DNA of 64,000 bases from Shewanella psychrotolerans (GCF_019457595.1 NZ_CP080419.1:1302001-1366000), one strand, 5' to 3'. Positions 1 to 8,897 are shown, counted from the stretch's first letter. Numbers and translations: made by a program. The notes: generated from the sequence alone by a model not told the origin.

Positions 1-1
1 C

Positions 2-457
2 TTTCAAGCGGTCAGCAATTCAGTTAAATCGGATTCGACTATGCTTGCTGCGGCTGATAGTTTTGCCAAAGACTACCAAAGTCAAAAAGGCTATCAAGCA
101 CTACTTGAACTGATCGTGGCGAAAGCGGCTGTCGAAGCGGGCGATTTAGCTAAAGCTGAGCAGTCACTGAAACAAGTGGTTGCCGATAATGTCGATGAAG
201 GACTCGTCGCCGTTGCAACGCTTCGATTGGCTCGAGTGCAAGCAGAGCAAGGGCAGTTTGCTACCGCTATTGCCACTTTAGACCAAGTCTCTGCACCAGA
301 ATTTTCGGTGCAACGTGACGAACTAAAAGGTGATTTTCTAGTACGTCAAGGCGAATCAGATAAAGCGAAGAGTGCCTACAAAGCTGCTATAGATAATGGT
401 GGCGCAGCGTCGAGCCCAGCGCTTCAAATGAAGCTTGATAACCTGAATAAGGCATAA
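2..457 (+). CDS. yfgM: YfgM, ancillary SecYEG translocon subunit (C-terminal part)
   Basis: The reading frame is open from base 2, so this is the 3' part of a gene that starts outside the window. The visible 151 residues are alanine-rich amphipathic helices of TPR type (VEAGDLAKAEQSLKQV, LVRQGESDKAKSAYKAA), as in the periplasmic domain of YfgM, an inner-membrane protein that associates with SecYEG and periplasmic chaperones. The N-terminal membrane anchor is not in the window. The gene ends 9 bases before bamB, in the usual gammaproteobacterial yfgM-bamB-der order, which is the strongest support for the name. Confidence 0.85.
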   Translation, partial: FQAVSNSVKSDSTMLAAADSFAKDYQSQKGYQALLELIVAKAAVEAGDLAKAEQSLKQVVADNVDEGLVAVATLRLARVQAEQGQFATAIATLDQVSAPEFSVQRDELKGDFLVRQGESDKAKSAYKAAIDNGGAASSPALQMKLDNLNKA

Positions 458-466
458 GGATAGCCC

Positions 467-1654
467 ATGAAGTCTTGGTGCAAAACGTTACTCACATGCG
501 GGTTAAGCATTGGCTTATTGTCTGCGTGTGCTTCAAATGATATTGAAGAGGAACCCGTAAGTCCATTACCAGAGATCGAGGCTAGCGTATTCCCTGAAGT
601 AAGTTGGAGTGCCAATATCGGCCATGGTGTCGGTGACTATTACTCAGCTCTTCGACCTGCTGTGAGGTACGGAAAACTTTTTGTTGTTGATCGTTATGGG
701 CAAATAATTGCGTTTAACGAAGAGACTGGCGAACAGGTTTGGGATACCGATATTAGTGACTCTTTTAGAGACAGACCTCTTGCCAAAAATCATGGTGCAC
801 GTTTAGCCGCAGGTGTTACCGCTGCTAGAGATAAAGTATTCGTTGGTGGTGAGAGTGGCTTTTTTGCTGCGTTAAACGCTGAAACCGGTGAGCCTATCTG
901 GGACGTTGTTGCGGGTGGTGAGTTATTGTCGGCGCCAACAGTGGGCGAAGATGTGGTTGTGGTTAGCACTAGCTCTGGAACCCTTGAGGCATTTAATGTT
1001 GATGATGGTGAAAAGCTGTGGACTTACGAGAGCAAACTTCCCACTTTGACCTTGCGTGGAACGGGGGCTGCGGCCTATGAAGCGGGCGGGTTTTTCGTCG
1101 GTACCGCTGATGGGAAAGTGGCAGTTATCGTAAAAAATAACGGTCAAGCTGCATGGGAACAACCGATTTACACTCCTAAAGGCGGTAACGAGTTTACTCG
1201 TATGGCTGATGTCGATATGAAGCCCCTCGTTAGCGGAGAAAACCTATATGCGGTAAGTTACAATGGTAACTTAGTGTCGATGGAGCTGCGCAGTGGACGT
1301 ATCGTTTGGAGCCGTAAGTATTCAAGCTTTAATGAGTTAGTCTCGTCAGGGTTAAGCCTGTTTGTGGTTGATGATCATAGTCGTATCTACTCAGTAGATA
1401 AACGTAATGGCTTAGAAAACTGGTCTAACATTGAGTTGGGTAACCGCGATCTGACATCGCCTGCCGTGTTCAAAGATTACCTCGTTGTTGGTGACTTTGA
1501 AGGTTATTTACACTTTATCGATCGTACTAATGGTAAAATTGTTGGCCGTGTCGAAGTGGATAGTTCAGGTTTATTTAGCCAGCCGCTAGTAATAGATGAT
1601 AAAATCTATGTACAGACGCGTGGTGGTAAGGTTGCTAGAATAACGCTTCCATAA
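467..1654 (+). CDS. bamB: BamB outer-membrane assembly lipoprotein
   Basis: Non-essential lipoprotein of the BamABCDE machine that folds beta-barrel proteins into the outer membrane. The 395 residues begin with a lipoprotein signal whose lipobox LLSAC puts the lipidated cysteine at residue 21. The rest is a series of PQQ/WD-like beta-propeller blades, seen as repeated patterns such as AFNEETGEQVWDT, ALNAETGEPIWDV, AFNVDDGEKLWTY and SMELRSGRIVWSR. The length is close to E. coli BamB. It lies between yfgM and der and is followed by a hairpin terminator. Confidence 0.96.
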   Translation: MKSWCKTLLTCGLSIGLLSACASNDIEEEPVSPLPEIEASVFPEVSWSANIGHGVGDYYSALRPAVRYGKLFVVDRYGQIIAFNEETGEQVWDTDISDSFRDRPLAKNHGARLAAGVTAARDKVFVGGESGFFAALNAETGEPIWDVVAGGELLSAPTVGEDVVVVSTSSGTLEAFNVDDGEKLWTYESKLPTLTLRGTGAAAYEAGGFFVGTADGKVAVIVKNNGQAAWEQPIYTPKGGNEFTRMADVDMKPLVSGENLYAVSYNGNLVSMELRSGRIVWSRKYSSFNELVSSGLSLFVVDDHSRIYSVDKRNGLENWSNIELGNRDLTSPAVFKDYLVVGDFEGYLHFIDRTNGKIVGRVEVDSSGLFSQPLVIDDKIYVQTRGGKVARITLP

Positions 1655-1675
1655 GGCGAGCTTTACAGTTTTAAA

Positions 1676-1708
1676 GGCCCCTGGACGTTAGTTCTGGGGG
1701 CTTTTTAT
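1676..1708 (+). terminator. Intrinsic terminator after bamB
   Basis: A G/C-rich hairpin (GGCCCCTGG pairing, with G-U pairs, to CTGGGGGC around an ACGTTAGTT loop) is followed directly by TTTTTATTT. It lies between bamB and der, so der is probably also transcribed from its own promoter or by read-through. Confidence 0.75.
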
Positions 1709-1748
1709 TTAAGATTTTCAAAAAGATTTGTAGATTAGAGGCAAGAAA

Positions 1749-3218
1749 ATGATTCCAGTTGTGGCCCTAGTTGGCCGACCAAACGTAGGTAAGTCGACCC
1801 TGTTCAATCGTCTTACGCGCACCAGAGATGCCTTGGTAGCAGACTACCCTGGACTGACTCGGGATCGTAAGTACGGCCGCGCTCACCTATCGGGTTATGA
1901 GTTTATTGTGGTTGATACTGGCGGTATCGACGGTACAGAAGAGGGCATCGAAACCCGTATGGCAGAGCAATCGCTTGCGGCTATCGAAGAAGCGGACGTC
2001 GTGCTGTTTTTAACTGATGCTCGTGCGGGTTTAACGTCGGCTGATGAAGCGATTGCTGCGCATCTGCGCCGTCGTGAAAAAACCACGTTTGTTGTTGCCA
2101 ACAAGGTCGATGGTATCGATGCTGATTCTGCGTGCGGTGAATTTTGGGCGCTAGGCTTAGGTGAAGTCTACCAAATGGCGGCGTCTCAAGGCCGTGGCGT
2201 GACCAACATGATCGAGTATGCGTTAGCGCCATATGCCGAAGCACTAGGTCTAACTCGCGATGGTGACGAGCAAGAGCCAGAAGAAGAGCGTGAATATACC
2301 GAAGAGGAAGCAGAAGCTGAACAAAAGCGTCTGCAAGACTTGCCGATTAAGTTGGCCATTATTGGTAAGCCAAACGTTGGTAAATCAACCTTAACTAACC
2401 GGATTTTAGGTGAAGAACGGGTTGTTGTTTACGATGAGCCGGGGACCACTCGTGACAGTATCTATATTCCGCTTGAACGTGATGGCCAAGAATATGTGAT
2501 CATCGACACTGCCGGTGTCCGTCGTCGTAGTAAGGTGCATGAGACCGTCGAGAAGTTCTCGGTGATCAAAACCTTGAAAGCGGTAGAAGATGCTAACGTC
2601 GTGCTACTTATCGTCGATGCCCGTGAAGGTATCGCCGAGCAAGACTTAGGACTATTGGGCTTTGCCCTTAACGCAGGTCGAGCCTTGGTTATTGCAGTAA
2701 ACAAGTGGGATGGTATCGATCAAGAGATCAAAGACAGAGTTAAGAGCGAGCTCGACCGCCGTTTAGGTTTCATCGACTTTGCTCGTATTCACTTTATCTC
2801 GGCGCTACATGGCACTGGCGTTGGACACTTATTTGAATCTGTGCAAGAAGCGTACGAGAGTGCAACGCGCCGCGTCAGTACCTCAATGCTGACTCGTATC
2901 ATGCAGATGGCACAAGATGATCACCAGCCACCTTTGGTTAATGGTCGTCGCGTTAAGCTTAAATATGCCCATGCGGGTGGTTATAATCCACCAATCGTTG
3001 TGGTGCACGGTAATCAGGTTAAGAAGCTGCCAGATTCATACAAGCGCTTTATGATGAACTACTATCGTCGTTCACTCAAAGTGATGGGCACGCCTATTCA
3101 AGTGCGTTTCCAAGAGGGGGGCAACCCGTTTGAGGGCATGAACAGCAAGAAGCTGACCGTGAGCCAAGAGCGTCGTCGTAAGCGAATGATGAGTCACATT
3201 AAAGACAGTAAAAAGTAG
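1749..3218 (+). CDS. der: Der (EngA), tandem-GTPase ribosome assembly factor
   Basis: Essential GTPase needed for maturation of the 50S subunit. The 489-residue protein has two G domains in tandem. The first has P-loop GRPNVGKS near residue 9, DTGG and NKVD. The second has GKPNVGKS near residue 205, [10 protein letters not shown] and NKWD. An acidic linker ([15 protein letters not shown]) separates them, and a KH-like domain ([21 protein letters not shown]) with a basic tail follows. Length and domain order match the family. The ATG follows an AGAGGCAAGAAA ribosome binding region. Confidence 0.98.
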   Translation: MIPVVALVGRPNVGKSTLFNRLTRTRDALVADYPGLTRDRKYGRAHLSGYEFIVVDTGGIDGTEEGIETRMAEQSLAAIEEADVVLFLTDARAGLTSADEAIAAHLRRREKTTFVVANKVDGIDADSACGEFWALGLGEVYQMAASQGRGVTNMIEYALAPYAEALGLTRDGDEQEPEEEREYTEEEAEAEQKRLQDLPIKLAIIGKPNVGKSTLTNRILGEERVVVYDEPGTTRDSIYIPLERDGQEYVIIDTAGVRRRSKVHETVEKFSVIKTLKAVEDANVVLLIVDAREGIAEQDLGLLGFALNAGRALVIAVNKWDGIDQEIKDRVKSELDRRLGFIDFARIHFISALHGTGVGHLFESVQEAYESATRRVSTSMLTRIMQMAQDDHQPPLVNGRRVKLKYAHAGGYNPPIVVVHGNQVKKLPDSYKRFMMNYYRRSLKVMGTPIQVRFQEGGNPFEGMNSKKLTVSQERRRKRMMSHIKDSKK

Positions 3219-3245
3219 TCTAATCATTTAGCATTATTTCACCGA

Positions 3246-3272
3246 AGGCCAGCTGCTATAGCTGGTCTTTTT
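3246..3272 (+). terminator. Intrinsic terminator after der
   Basis: The stem GGCCAGCT/AGCTGGTC (one G-U pair) with a short loop is followed by TTTTTG, 28 bases after the der stop codon. Confidence 0.8.
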
Positions 3273-3410
3273 GTTGATTGCGGGTTAATTATTTACCTTA
3301 ATTATTTGTCTTGAGTATTTGAATTGAGATAACTTTGCGTTTTAATATTTAGTTGAATGGACCTTGATGACGAATGACTTGCCACGGGCCCCGATGGGCT
3401 AATACACTAG

Positions 3411-3580
3411 TTGCTTACTATTTTAAGTTGCTTACTATTTTAAGTTGCTTACTATTTTAAGTTGCTTACTATTTTAAGTTGCTTACTGTTTTAAGTTGCT
3501 TACTGTTTTAAGTTGCTTACTGTTTTAAGTTGCTTACTGTTTTAAGTTGCTTACTGTTTTAAGTTGCTTACTGTTTTAAG
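3411..3580. repeat. Minisatellite A: ten 17-bp tandem units
   Basis: Ten head-to-tail copies of TTGCTTACTRTTTTAAG without gaps. The first four units carry A at the variable position and the last six carry G, so the array has two homogeneous blocks. Non-coding, between the der terminator and the small gene at 3731. The period is not a multiple of three. Confidence 0.97.
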
Positions 3581-3686
3581 TGATTAGTTTTTAAGTGATT
3601 AGTTTTTAAGTGATTAGTTTTTAAGTGATTAGTTTTTAAGTGATTAGTTTTTAAGTGATTAGTCTCTAAGTGATTAGTTTTTGAAG
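3581..3686. repeat. Minisatellite B: about seven 15-bp tandem units
   Basis: This array starts at the base where minisatellite A ends. Five perfect copies of TGATTAGTTTTTAAG are followed by one with two substitutions (TGATTAGTCTCTAAG) and one with an extra G (TGATTAGTTTTTGAAG). A degraded TAATTAG follows. The unit shares the TTTTAAG end with array A, which suggests that one array arose from the other. Confidence 0.95.
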
Positions 3687-3730
3687 TAATTAGTGTACTT
3701 ATAGATATTATTGGATAATAAGGTGGACAC

Positions 3731-4039
3731 ATGGAAAGTCGTCGTGAACAACTGCAATTTAACAGTGGTGCAGACTATATCGAGCAGGTCAAACATCAGG
3801 AGTTATGGCAAAAAGTGGCTGGTAAATTGCCTACTTGGCATAAAGTGTTGTTGGCTTTTGCCGTCGTTTTAACGCTAATGCCCTTTGTGACTGATGGCGC
3901 TCAAGGCACATTAATTTCGTCCATTATAGTGTGGCTGGGTTTAGGGTTTTCACATATCAACCGAAGACTCGATGCAATAGAGAAGATTGCGAAGAGCGCG
4001 TATCGCAAAGATAAGTCATCTCCTTGCGGAACCAATTAG
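3731..4039 (+). CDS. Small two-helix membrane protein of unknown function
   Basis: A 102-residue protein I do not recognise. The first 33 residues are polar and probably cytoplasmic. Two hydrophobic segments follow (about residues 36-54, KVLLAFAVVLTLMPF, and 61-77, LISSIIVWLGLGF), then a basic, helical tail (HINRRLDAIEKIAKSAYRKDK). The ATG is preceded by AAGGTGGACAC, a good ribosome binding site, so the gene is probably real. It stands alone on its strand. Its upstream region is the double minisatellite, whose copy number could affect the promoter. Confidence 0.7.
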   Translation: MESRREQLQFNSGADYIEQVKHQELWQKVAGKLPTWHKVLLAFAVVLTLMPFVTDGAQGTLISSIIVWLGLGFSHINRRLDAIEKIAKSAYRKDKSSPCGTN

Positions 4040-4093
4040 TATAAAGATGTTATCGCTCAGCGATAACACTCGCCTATTACACTCGCCTATTAC
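4038..4093. repeat. Short palindromic repeat with an IS10-type target site, plus a 13-bp direct repeat
   Basis: Bases 4049-4067 form the near-perfect palindrome GTTATCGCTCAGCGATAAC. Bases 4038-4062 match 22 of 25 bases at 50031-50055, where an IS10-like remnant begins directly after CGCTCAGCG. A tandem duplication of ACTCGCCTATTAC follows (to about 4093). The repeat begins within the stop codon of the preceding gene. The rest of 4094-4388 holds nothing I can identify. Confidence 0.6.
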
Positions 4094-4388
4094 ACATGAT
4101 GGAGCCGCCGGCCCGGGTTTCTGTTACGATGAAATCACCTAACAAACCAAGTCAGCGGGACACAATACACGTAGGCTCCCGTCAGTTCGTTCTATATACA
4201 GAGCTCCATTCCTATTAATCCGAGTAGAAGATGCCAGCCCCTTTATGCGAAGGTTTGCTTTATTTGTACTAAAAATTTTCCTAGTAAGGGCTAAATTAAA
4301 GCGATTGATGACTCGGTGTTAGGCTGCTGGTCTATGTGATACATCTTTACTAGTGCAGTTTTAGCGGCTTTAACTCACTTTGTTATTT

Positions 4389-5777
4389 TTAGAGCTCACT
4401 TTGCTGCGTAAAGCTTATTTGGAAGCGCGCGCCACCAAGTGCGTCAGATTGATCGATTGCCAGTTCCCCTTGGTAGCTTTCTACAAGATCCCGTACAATT
4501 GCGAGACCAATACCATGGCCCTTTTCATAGGTGTCGGTGCGTGTGCCTCGCTCGAGTATCGACTGCCGTAACTCAGGATTAACCCCTAAGCCATCATCTT
4601 CGATGCAAATAATGAGTTTGTCGTTGGATTCGTTAATGCTCAGGGTCACTTTAGCTTTGGCTGCTTTACAAGCGTTATCTAGCAGATTGCCTAGCATCTC
4701 TGTTAAATCACTTTGATCGCCATAAAAAACCGTTAACTCATTAGGAGGAGTACTATAGTCGAGGCTAATTCCTGAGTGGATTTTGGCGAGTGTACGTAGC
4801 AGCTTGTCAGATGTATCTTTAATCTTTACCCCTAAGTGCCATGCACTACCAGCCGCACTTTGAGCACGTTTTAGCTGGTGGCCTATGGTGCGGTTGATCT
4901 GTTCTACTTGCTCGATAGAGGTTTTGCTTAACTCTTTTTGGCTCTGGATGACCGCCAAGGGGGTTTTCAGGCTGTGAGCTAAATCAGAGAGTGCATTACG
5001 ATAGCGGCTGCGCTGACGTTGTTCGGTGATCAACAAGGTATTTAGTTGTTTGGCTACGGCTTGTAATTCTGTCGGATATTGACCCGTTAATTGGTATGAC
5101 TCTCCTCGCTGCACTGATTGTAATTCTAATTTAAAGCGAGCAAGGGGTTTTAATGTCCAGCGTAACCAAGCGATTTGAATGGTGAGAAGCACTAACATCA
5201 GCAACAATAACCAACTCCAAAGGTGTTGACTGAAAGCCTGTTGTTGTTCCGAGACCGTGGCAAAATCTTTAATGATATGCACGGTAATAGGCGTATCTGA
5301 TGGGGTTTGAGTTGCGACTGCAAAACGAACGCTAAAACTGTAGATAAGATGGGTTTTACCATCGATGTCGATTTGACTAAAGTCACCACTTCCTACGTCA
5401 GGATTAGGTAACCGCGGTGGCTCACTTAGACCTAAAAATGAGTTAGATGCCCATATCACTTTGCTGCTAGAGGCCTTACTTACTTGCTCGGATACTAACG
5501 CATATAGCCCCGAGTTGATGACATTAAATTGGTTTTCTAATAGGCGCTCAGGCATTAGCAGTTCGCCATCTTCCATGTCAGTCACCGCTAGCACTGAATA
5601 TAAGTAGGCACTGAGTTGATCTTGAATATTAATCATTACCTGTTGTTTAAAGGCGTTGTTAAGCGCGAGACCTATGATGGGCAATAGCACCACAATAAGC
5701 AGCATGGCACTTAGCATTAAGCGGGTGCTAAGTGAGTTGAATAGCTTCGTGGGTTGGTTAACCATCTTCATCGACAT
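4389..5777 (-). CDS. PhoQ-like sensor histidine kinase
   Basis: Inner-membrane sensor kinase of 462 residues. It has TM1 at about residues 19-40, a periplasmic sensor region of about 145 residues, TM2 at about 186-206, and a HAMP-like linker. The dimerisation helix carries the H-box LAHSLKTPLAVIQSQ, and the ATPase domain carries LGNLLDNACKAA, EDDGLGV and GHGIGLAIV. The HSLKTPLAV form and the TM2-HAMP region resemble PhoQ. The start lies one base after the stop of the response regulator gene, so the two are co-translated. The ligand cannot be deduced; PhoQ relatives sense divalent cations, low pH or cationic peptides. Confidence 0.9.
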   Translation of the reverse strand: MSMKMVNQPTKLFNSLSTRLMLSAMLLIVVLLPIIGLALNNAFKQQVMINIQDQLSAYLYSVLAVTDMEDGELLMPERLLENQFNVINSGLYALVSEQVSKASSSKVIWASNSFLGLSEPPRLPNPDVGSGDFSQIDIDGKTHLIYSFSVRFAVATQTPSDTPITVHIIKDFATVSEQQQAFSQHLWSWLLLLMLVLLTIQIAWLRWTLKPLARFKLELQSVQRGESYQLTGQYPTELQAVAKQLNTLLITEQRQRSRYRNALSDLAHSLKTPLAVIQSQKELSKTSIEQVEQINRTIGHQLKRAQSAAGSAWHLGVKIKDTSDKLLRTLAKIHSGISLDYSTPPNELTVFYGDQSDLTEMLGNLLDNACKAAKAKVTLSINESNDKLIICIEDDGLGVNPELRQSILERGTRTDTYEKGHGIGLAIVRDLVESYQGELAIDQSDALGGARFQISFTQQSEL

Positions 5778-5778
5778 C

Positions 5779-6459
5779 TTAATCGTTAGCCAGTTGTCGC
5801 ATACGATACCCTTGGCCTCTTAAGGTTTCGATTAAGCCATGTTTATTATCAGGATCGAGTTTTTTACGTAAACGGCGAATAAATACTTCGATGACATTTG
5901 AATCTAAATCGAAATCTTGATCATAAATATGCTCAATAAGCACACTTTTGGATTTCACTTCACCAATGTGGAGCATGAAATACTCAAATAGCTTGTATTC
6001 TGAGCCACTTAAATTAATCTGCAGCTCTCCAGCTTTGATTTCATGGCTGCTGGTATTGAGGCTGAATAAACCGTTTTGAATGAGTGGACTCGATTTTCCA
6101 GCTGAGCGACGAATAAGTGCTTTGAGGCGCGCGATTAACTCTTCAGGATGAAAAGGTTTAGTGAGATAGTCATCGGCTCCGGCATCTAGTCCTTCGACTT
6201 TATCTTGCCAACTGTCTCGTGCGGTTAGGATTAAAATGGGGTACTCAATACCGTGAGCACGCAATTGGCTAATGAGTGCAATGCCATCTAGTTTCGGTAG
6301 ACCCACATCAATAATAGCTGCGTCATAGCTGTATTCTACTCCTTGAAATAATCCCTCTTCACCATCACAGGCCACATCTAAGGTGTAATTGGCATCAAGC
6401 AGATGTTGTTTTAAGTTTTCTTGTAGCGCTAAATCATCTTCAACCAGTAGTAATCGCAT
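5779..6459 (-). CDS. PhoP-like OmpR-family response regulator
   Basis: A 226-residue response regulator. The receiver domain has the acidic pair EDD at residues 7-9, the phospho-acceptor Asp51 in IIDVGLPKLDG, and Lys in YLTKPFHPEE. The C-terminal winged helix has the OmpR/PhoB pattern (SGSEYKLFEYFMLH, NVIEVFIRRLRKKLD, IETLRGQGYRM). The segment LTARDSWQDKVEGLDAGADDY is very close to PhoP. A TAAGGAAAAA site precedes the ATG. It is transcribed after the PepSY gene (22-base gap) and before the kinase. Likely targets are envelope genes, but no operator was identified. Confidence 0.93.
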   Translation of the reverse strand: MRLLLVEDDLALQENLKQHLLDANYTLDVACDGEEGLFQGVEYSYDAAIIDVGLPKLDGIALISQLRAHGIEYPILILTARDSWQDKVEGLDAGADDYLTKPFHPEELIARLKALIRRSAGKSSPLIQNGLFSLNTSSHEIKAGELQINLSGSEYKLFEYFMLHIGEVKSKSVLIEHIYDQDFDLDSNVIEVFIRRLRKKLDPDNKHGLIETLRGQGYRMRQLAND

Positions 6460-6481
6460 TTGTTTTTCCTTAGATATCAGT

Positions 6482-6796
6482 TTAACGTCTACTCATTTGC
6501 CCGCTTACGGCGTCAATTGATACATAAAAAACGACACCATCAGCGCTTAGCAGCTTAGCGCGATATCCAGGATTGCCATTGACCTTAGTTGATTGAACAC
6601 TGAGCACTTTACCACCGTATTGGCTTTTAACCATTTGGGTCGCTTGTTGACGGTTTTTGACTCTGAGATTGGGTTGGTTTTTTTGAGCAGCGATTAACAT
6701 GCTACTTGCCATCGTCGATAACCCATAGCTTGATGCATTCCCATAAGAGGGAAGCAAAAAGCAAAATGATGCTATCAATATCAGTGCAATTCTCAT
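6482..6796 (-). CDS. Periplasmic PepSY-domain protein upstream of the two-component pair
   Basis: Exported protein of about 104 residues. A signal peptide (MRIALILIASFCFLLPSYGNAS) is followed by a PepSY-like module (QATQMVKSQYGGKVLSVQ, GNPGYRAKLLSADGVVFYVSID). The ATG at 6796 is preferred over an in-frame TTG one codon earlier. PepSY proteins are often encoded next to two-component systems and may modulate the sensor or a periplasmic peptidase. That role is inferred from context. Confidence 0.85.
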   Translation of the reverse strand: MRIALILIASFCFLLPSYGNASSYGLSTMASSMLIAAQKNQPNLRVKNRQQATQMVKSQYGGKVLSVQSTKVNGNPGYRAKLLSADGVVFYVSIDAVSGQMSRR

Positions 6797-7094
6797 CAAA
6801 AGTACCTGTATTCCTATTGTCTGCTCAGTGTAAAAGATCCTATAAAAATAAGAAACATATCAACCTACTTAGGTTTTATTTTACTCCTGTCATATCGCTA
6901 TCCCTTCTATGGCTTTTGCATTCGTAAAATGATGCTTACCCTTTATTATCCCCAAATGAAAATGAATATTAGCTGAATGGTCTTTTTACATCATCATGCT
7001 GAATTTACGATATTTTATCGTTCAGCTTATGTTCATTTTGGGCGGGTTTTAATAGATGCAACGATAAGATAACAGTTCAAAATGGAGATTGATT

Positions 7095-8006
7095 ATGCAA
7101 ACAATCACTCAGCTTACTCAAAACGCAGTCGCGGCGTTTAAATCAACAATATCGCTGCTTAATCTAAGGATCTTACCGAGTGTTTTACTGCTTGGCTTGA
7201 GTTCGCCCCTTGCGGTTGCGGCCGACAATACCGCTGTTGAAAATACCGTTGCAGAAAGTACAGATACGATGAGCTCTGTATCGGTAAGTATTGTGCAAGG
7301 CTTGAGCGACGAACAGCAGCCGTTTAGCCGCACCGCGCAGCCAATGAACGCAGCTCAGCAGTTAGCTGCAGAGCAACTTAAGCTGGTTCAGTTGACTCCT
7401 GATAAACGAAAGACCCGCGAGCAAGTGATTGCTGAGCGTCAATCTGGGGGGGATAAAACCGAGAAACTTCGCTCGGCATCCCAGCGTTTGAATGCGGGCA
7501 TTTATCATGAATTCTCTATCTATGAGGCGAGTAGTCGTTTGTTTGAAGATATTGACTACGATGGCTTTTTCCGCACCTTTAGTGTGACATTTGATGCCGA
7601 TGTACATAGCTTTTATGTGGGTGAGCGCGCTGATGTCTACGCTGATCTTTATTTGAGTCGAAACGGCGGCCCGTGGGAGCTCTATCATACGACTGATGTA
7701 TTCACCATTGTTGATGATGTGAGTGATGATGATTTTGAGGTGTTGACGACCTTACATGCAGGTTACCCAACTGATCACTATGATGTTTTGATCGATCTAT
7801 ATGAGGTCGGTTACAGCGACATTGTGGCAACGGTTAGCAGCGATGATCTCGACGAGCTTTATGGTTTACCCTTAGAAAGTGCCGATCGCGATTTTTATGA
7901 AGAGGTTATTGAAGTGACTGCGGGGGGCGTGACATCAATATTGGGGATGCTAATTCTGTTTATGGTTGCCATCACTAGGCGAGTGACGGCTAAGTTTCGT
8001 CACTAA
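7095..8006 (+). CDS. Exported protein with C-terminal anchor, choice-of-anchor H-like
   Basis: A 303-residue protein. The ATG at 7095 is preferred because GGAG lies 7 bases upstream. A long-N-region signal peptide (LRILPSVLLLGLSSPLAVAA) is followed by a Gln/Ala-rich stretch, then an acidic, Asp- and Tyr-rich beta domain (DIDYDGFFRTFSVTFDADV, ADVYADLYLSRNGGPWELY, HYDVLIDLYEVGYSDIVAT). The end is GG, then the helix VTSILGMLILFMVAI, then a basic tail (TRRVTAKFRH). This tripartite tail resembles GlyGly-CTERM/rhombosortase sorting signals. From memory it fits the choice-of-anchor H family of marine gammaproteobacteria. Its function is unknown; surface attachment or release is the likely fate. Confidence 0.75.
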   Translation: MQTITQLTQNAVAAFKSTISLLNLRILPSVLLLGLSSPLAVAADNTAVENTVAESTDTMSSVSVSIVQGLSDEQQPFSRTAQPMNAAQQLAAEQLKLVQLTPDKRKTREQVIAERQSGGDKTEKLRSASQRLNAGIYHEFSIYEASSRLFEDIDYDGFFRTFSVTFDADVHSFYVGERADVYADLYLSRNGGPWELYHTTDVFTIVDDVSDDDFEVLTTLHAGYPTDHYDVLIDLYEVGYSDIVATVSSDDLDELYGLPLESADRDFYEEVIEVTAGGVTSILGMLILFMVAITRRVTAKFRH

Positions 8007-8144
8007 TAGTGATGAAACATAGCCCAGTGAAGCTTTCGTTATTCTTTTCTTAATAATCTTTTTGCAAGGTAAATGATATTTCACAAAAAATTGTCATATA
8101 TGAGCGTATATTAGGGGGGATATTCTTTATATGCAGGGGGCAAT

Positions 8145-8897
8145 ATGGCGCAGGATCAAGATGCAAGTCGTGAACAAGTAAGTTGTGAACAAGTCAAAGT
8201 CTATCGAGTGTGGGATCGACCTACACGATTGTTTCATTGGATAAATGTATCGTGTGTCATGGCGCTAATTTTTATTGGTGCCATTATGCTGTTTAAAGGT
8301 GAATTGGGGATTAGTGGTTTAGAAGCAAAGGTTAAGCTTAAGGAGCTTCATGTTGTTGTCGGTTACCTATTTGCTGTTAACTTGGTCGTTAGATTAGTGT
8401 GGGGCTGCATTGGTTCAAATAGCGCCCGTTTATCTAAAATGCTGCCAAATTTTTCAGCGGTATTAGCTTATAAAGCGAAATTGAAGCAGGGAGCATCACC
8501 GCAATATCTGCATCACAATCCCGTGGGCAATTTAGCAGTATTCGCAATGATGGTGCTGTTGGTTACGATTATGTTTACGGGCCTTATTCGTGCGGGAACC
8601 GATATTTATTATCCGCCACTTGGTGGACTGGTTAGTGACTATATTGCGGCGAACGGTGTCGATGGCGCTTCGTTAAAGCCTTATGATGAGACAGGTGTTG
8701 ATAATCAAAAAGTGGCGCAGATAAAACCATTTAAATCTCTGGCTGGCGAAGTGCATGTCTATAGCGTTTATTTATTGATTTTAATTATTTTAGTTCATAT
8801 TGCTGGTGTGATAGTTGCTGAGATAAAGCACCAACCCGGTTTGGTTTCGGCAATGATATCGGGTAAAAAACGCTTGAATCGACCGCCTGAAGACTAG
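8145..8897 (+). CDS. Cytochrome b561-type membrane protein (HupC/YdhU-like)
   Basis: A 250-residue di-haem b-type cytochrome. It has four hydrophobic helices and haem-ligand histidines in the expected places: RLFHWINV (helix 1), LKELHVVVGYLF (helix 2), and GEVHVYSVYLLILIILVHIAGV (helix 4). The opening KVYRVWDRPTRLFHW is the signature of the prokaryotic b561/Ni-Fe hydrogenase b-subunit family, which passes electrons between quinones and periplasmic redox partners. No hydrogenase or c-type cytochrome gene is adjacent, so the partner is unknown. An AGGGGG site precedes the ATG. Confidence 0.88.
   Translation: MAQDQDASREQVSCEQVKVYRVWDRPTRLFHWINVSCVMALIFIGAIMLFKGELGISGLEAKVKLKELHVVVGYLFAVNLVVRLVWGCIGSNSARLSKMLPNFSAVLAYKAKLKQGASPQYLHHNPVGNLAVFAMMVLLVTIMFTGLIRAGTDIYYPPLGGLVSDYIAANGVDGASLKPYDETGVDNQKVAQIKPFKSLAGEVHVYSVYLLILIILVHIAGVIVAEIKHQPGLVSAMISGKKRLNRPPED

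Noticed and set aside
3411..3686. Possible CRISPR array
   Set aside because: The units are 15-17 bases and directly adjacent, with no unique spacers and no cas genes nearby; these are minisatellites.
7362..7688. 108-residue minus-strand ORF
   Set aside because: It lies wholly inside the well-supported exported-protein gene on the plus strand and has no independent signal.
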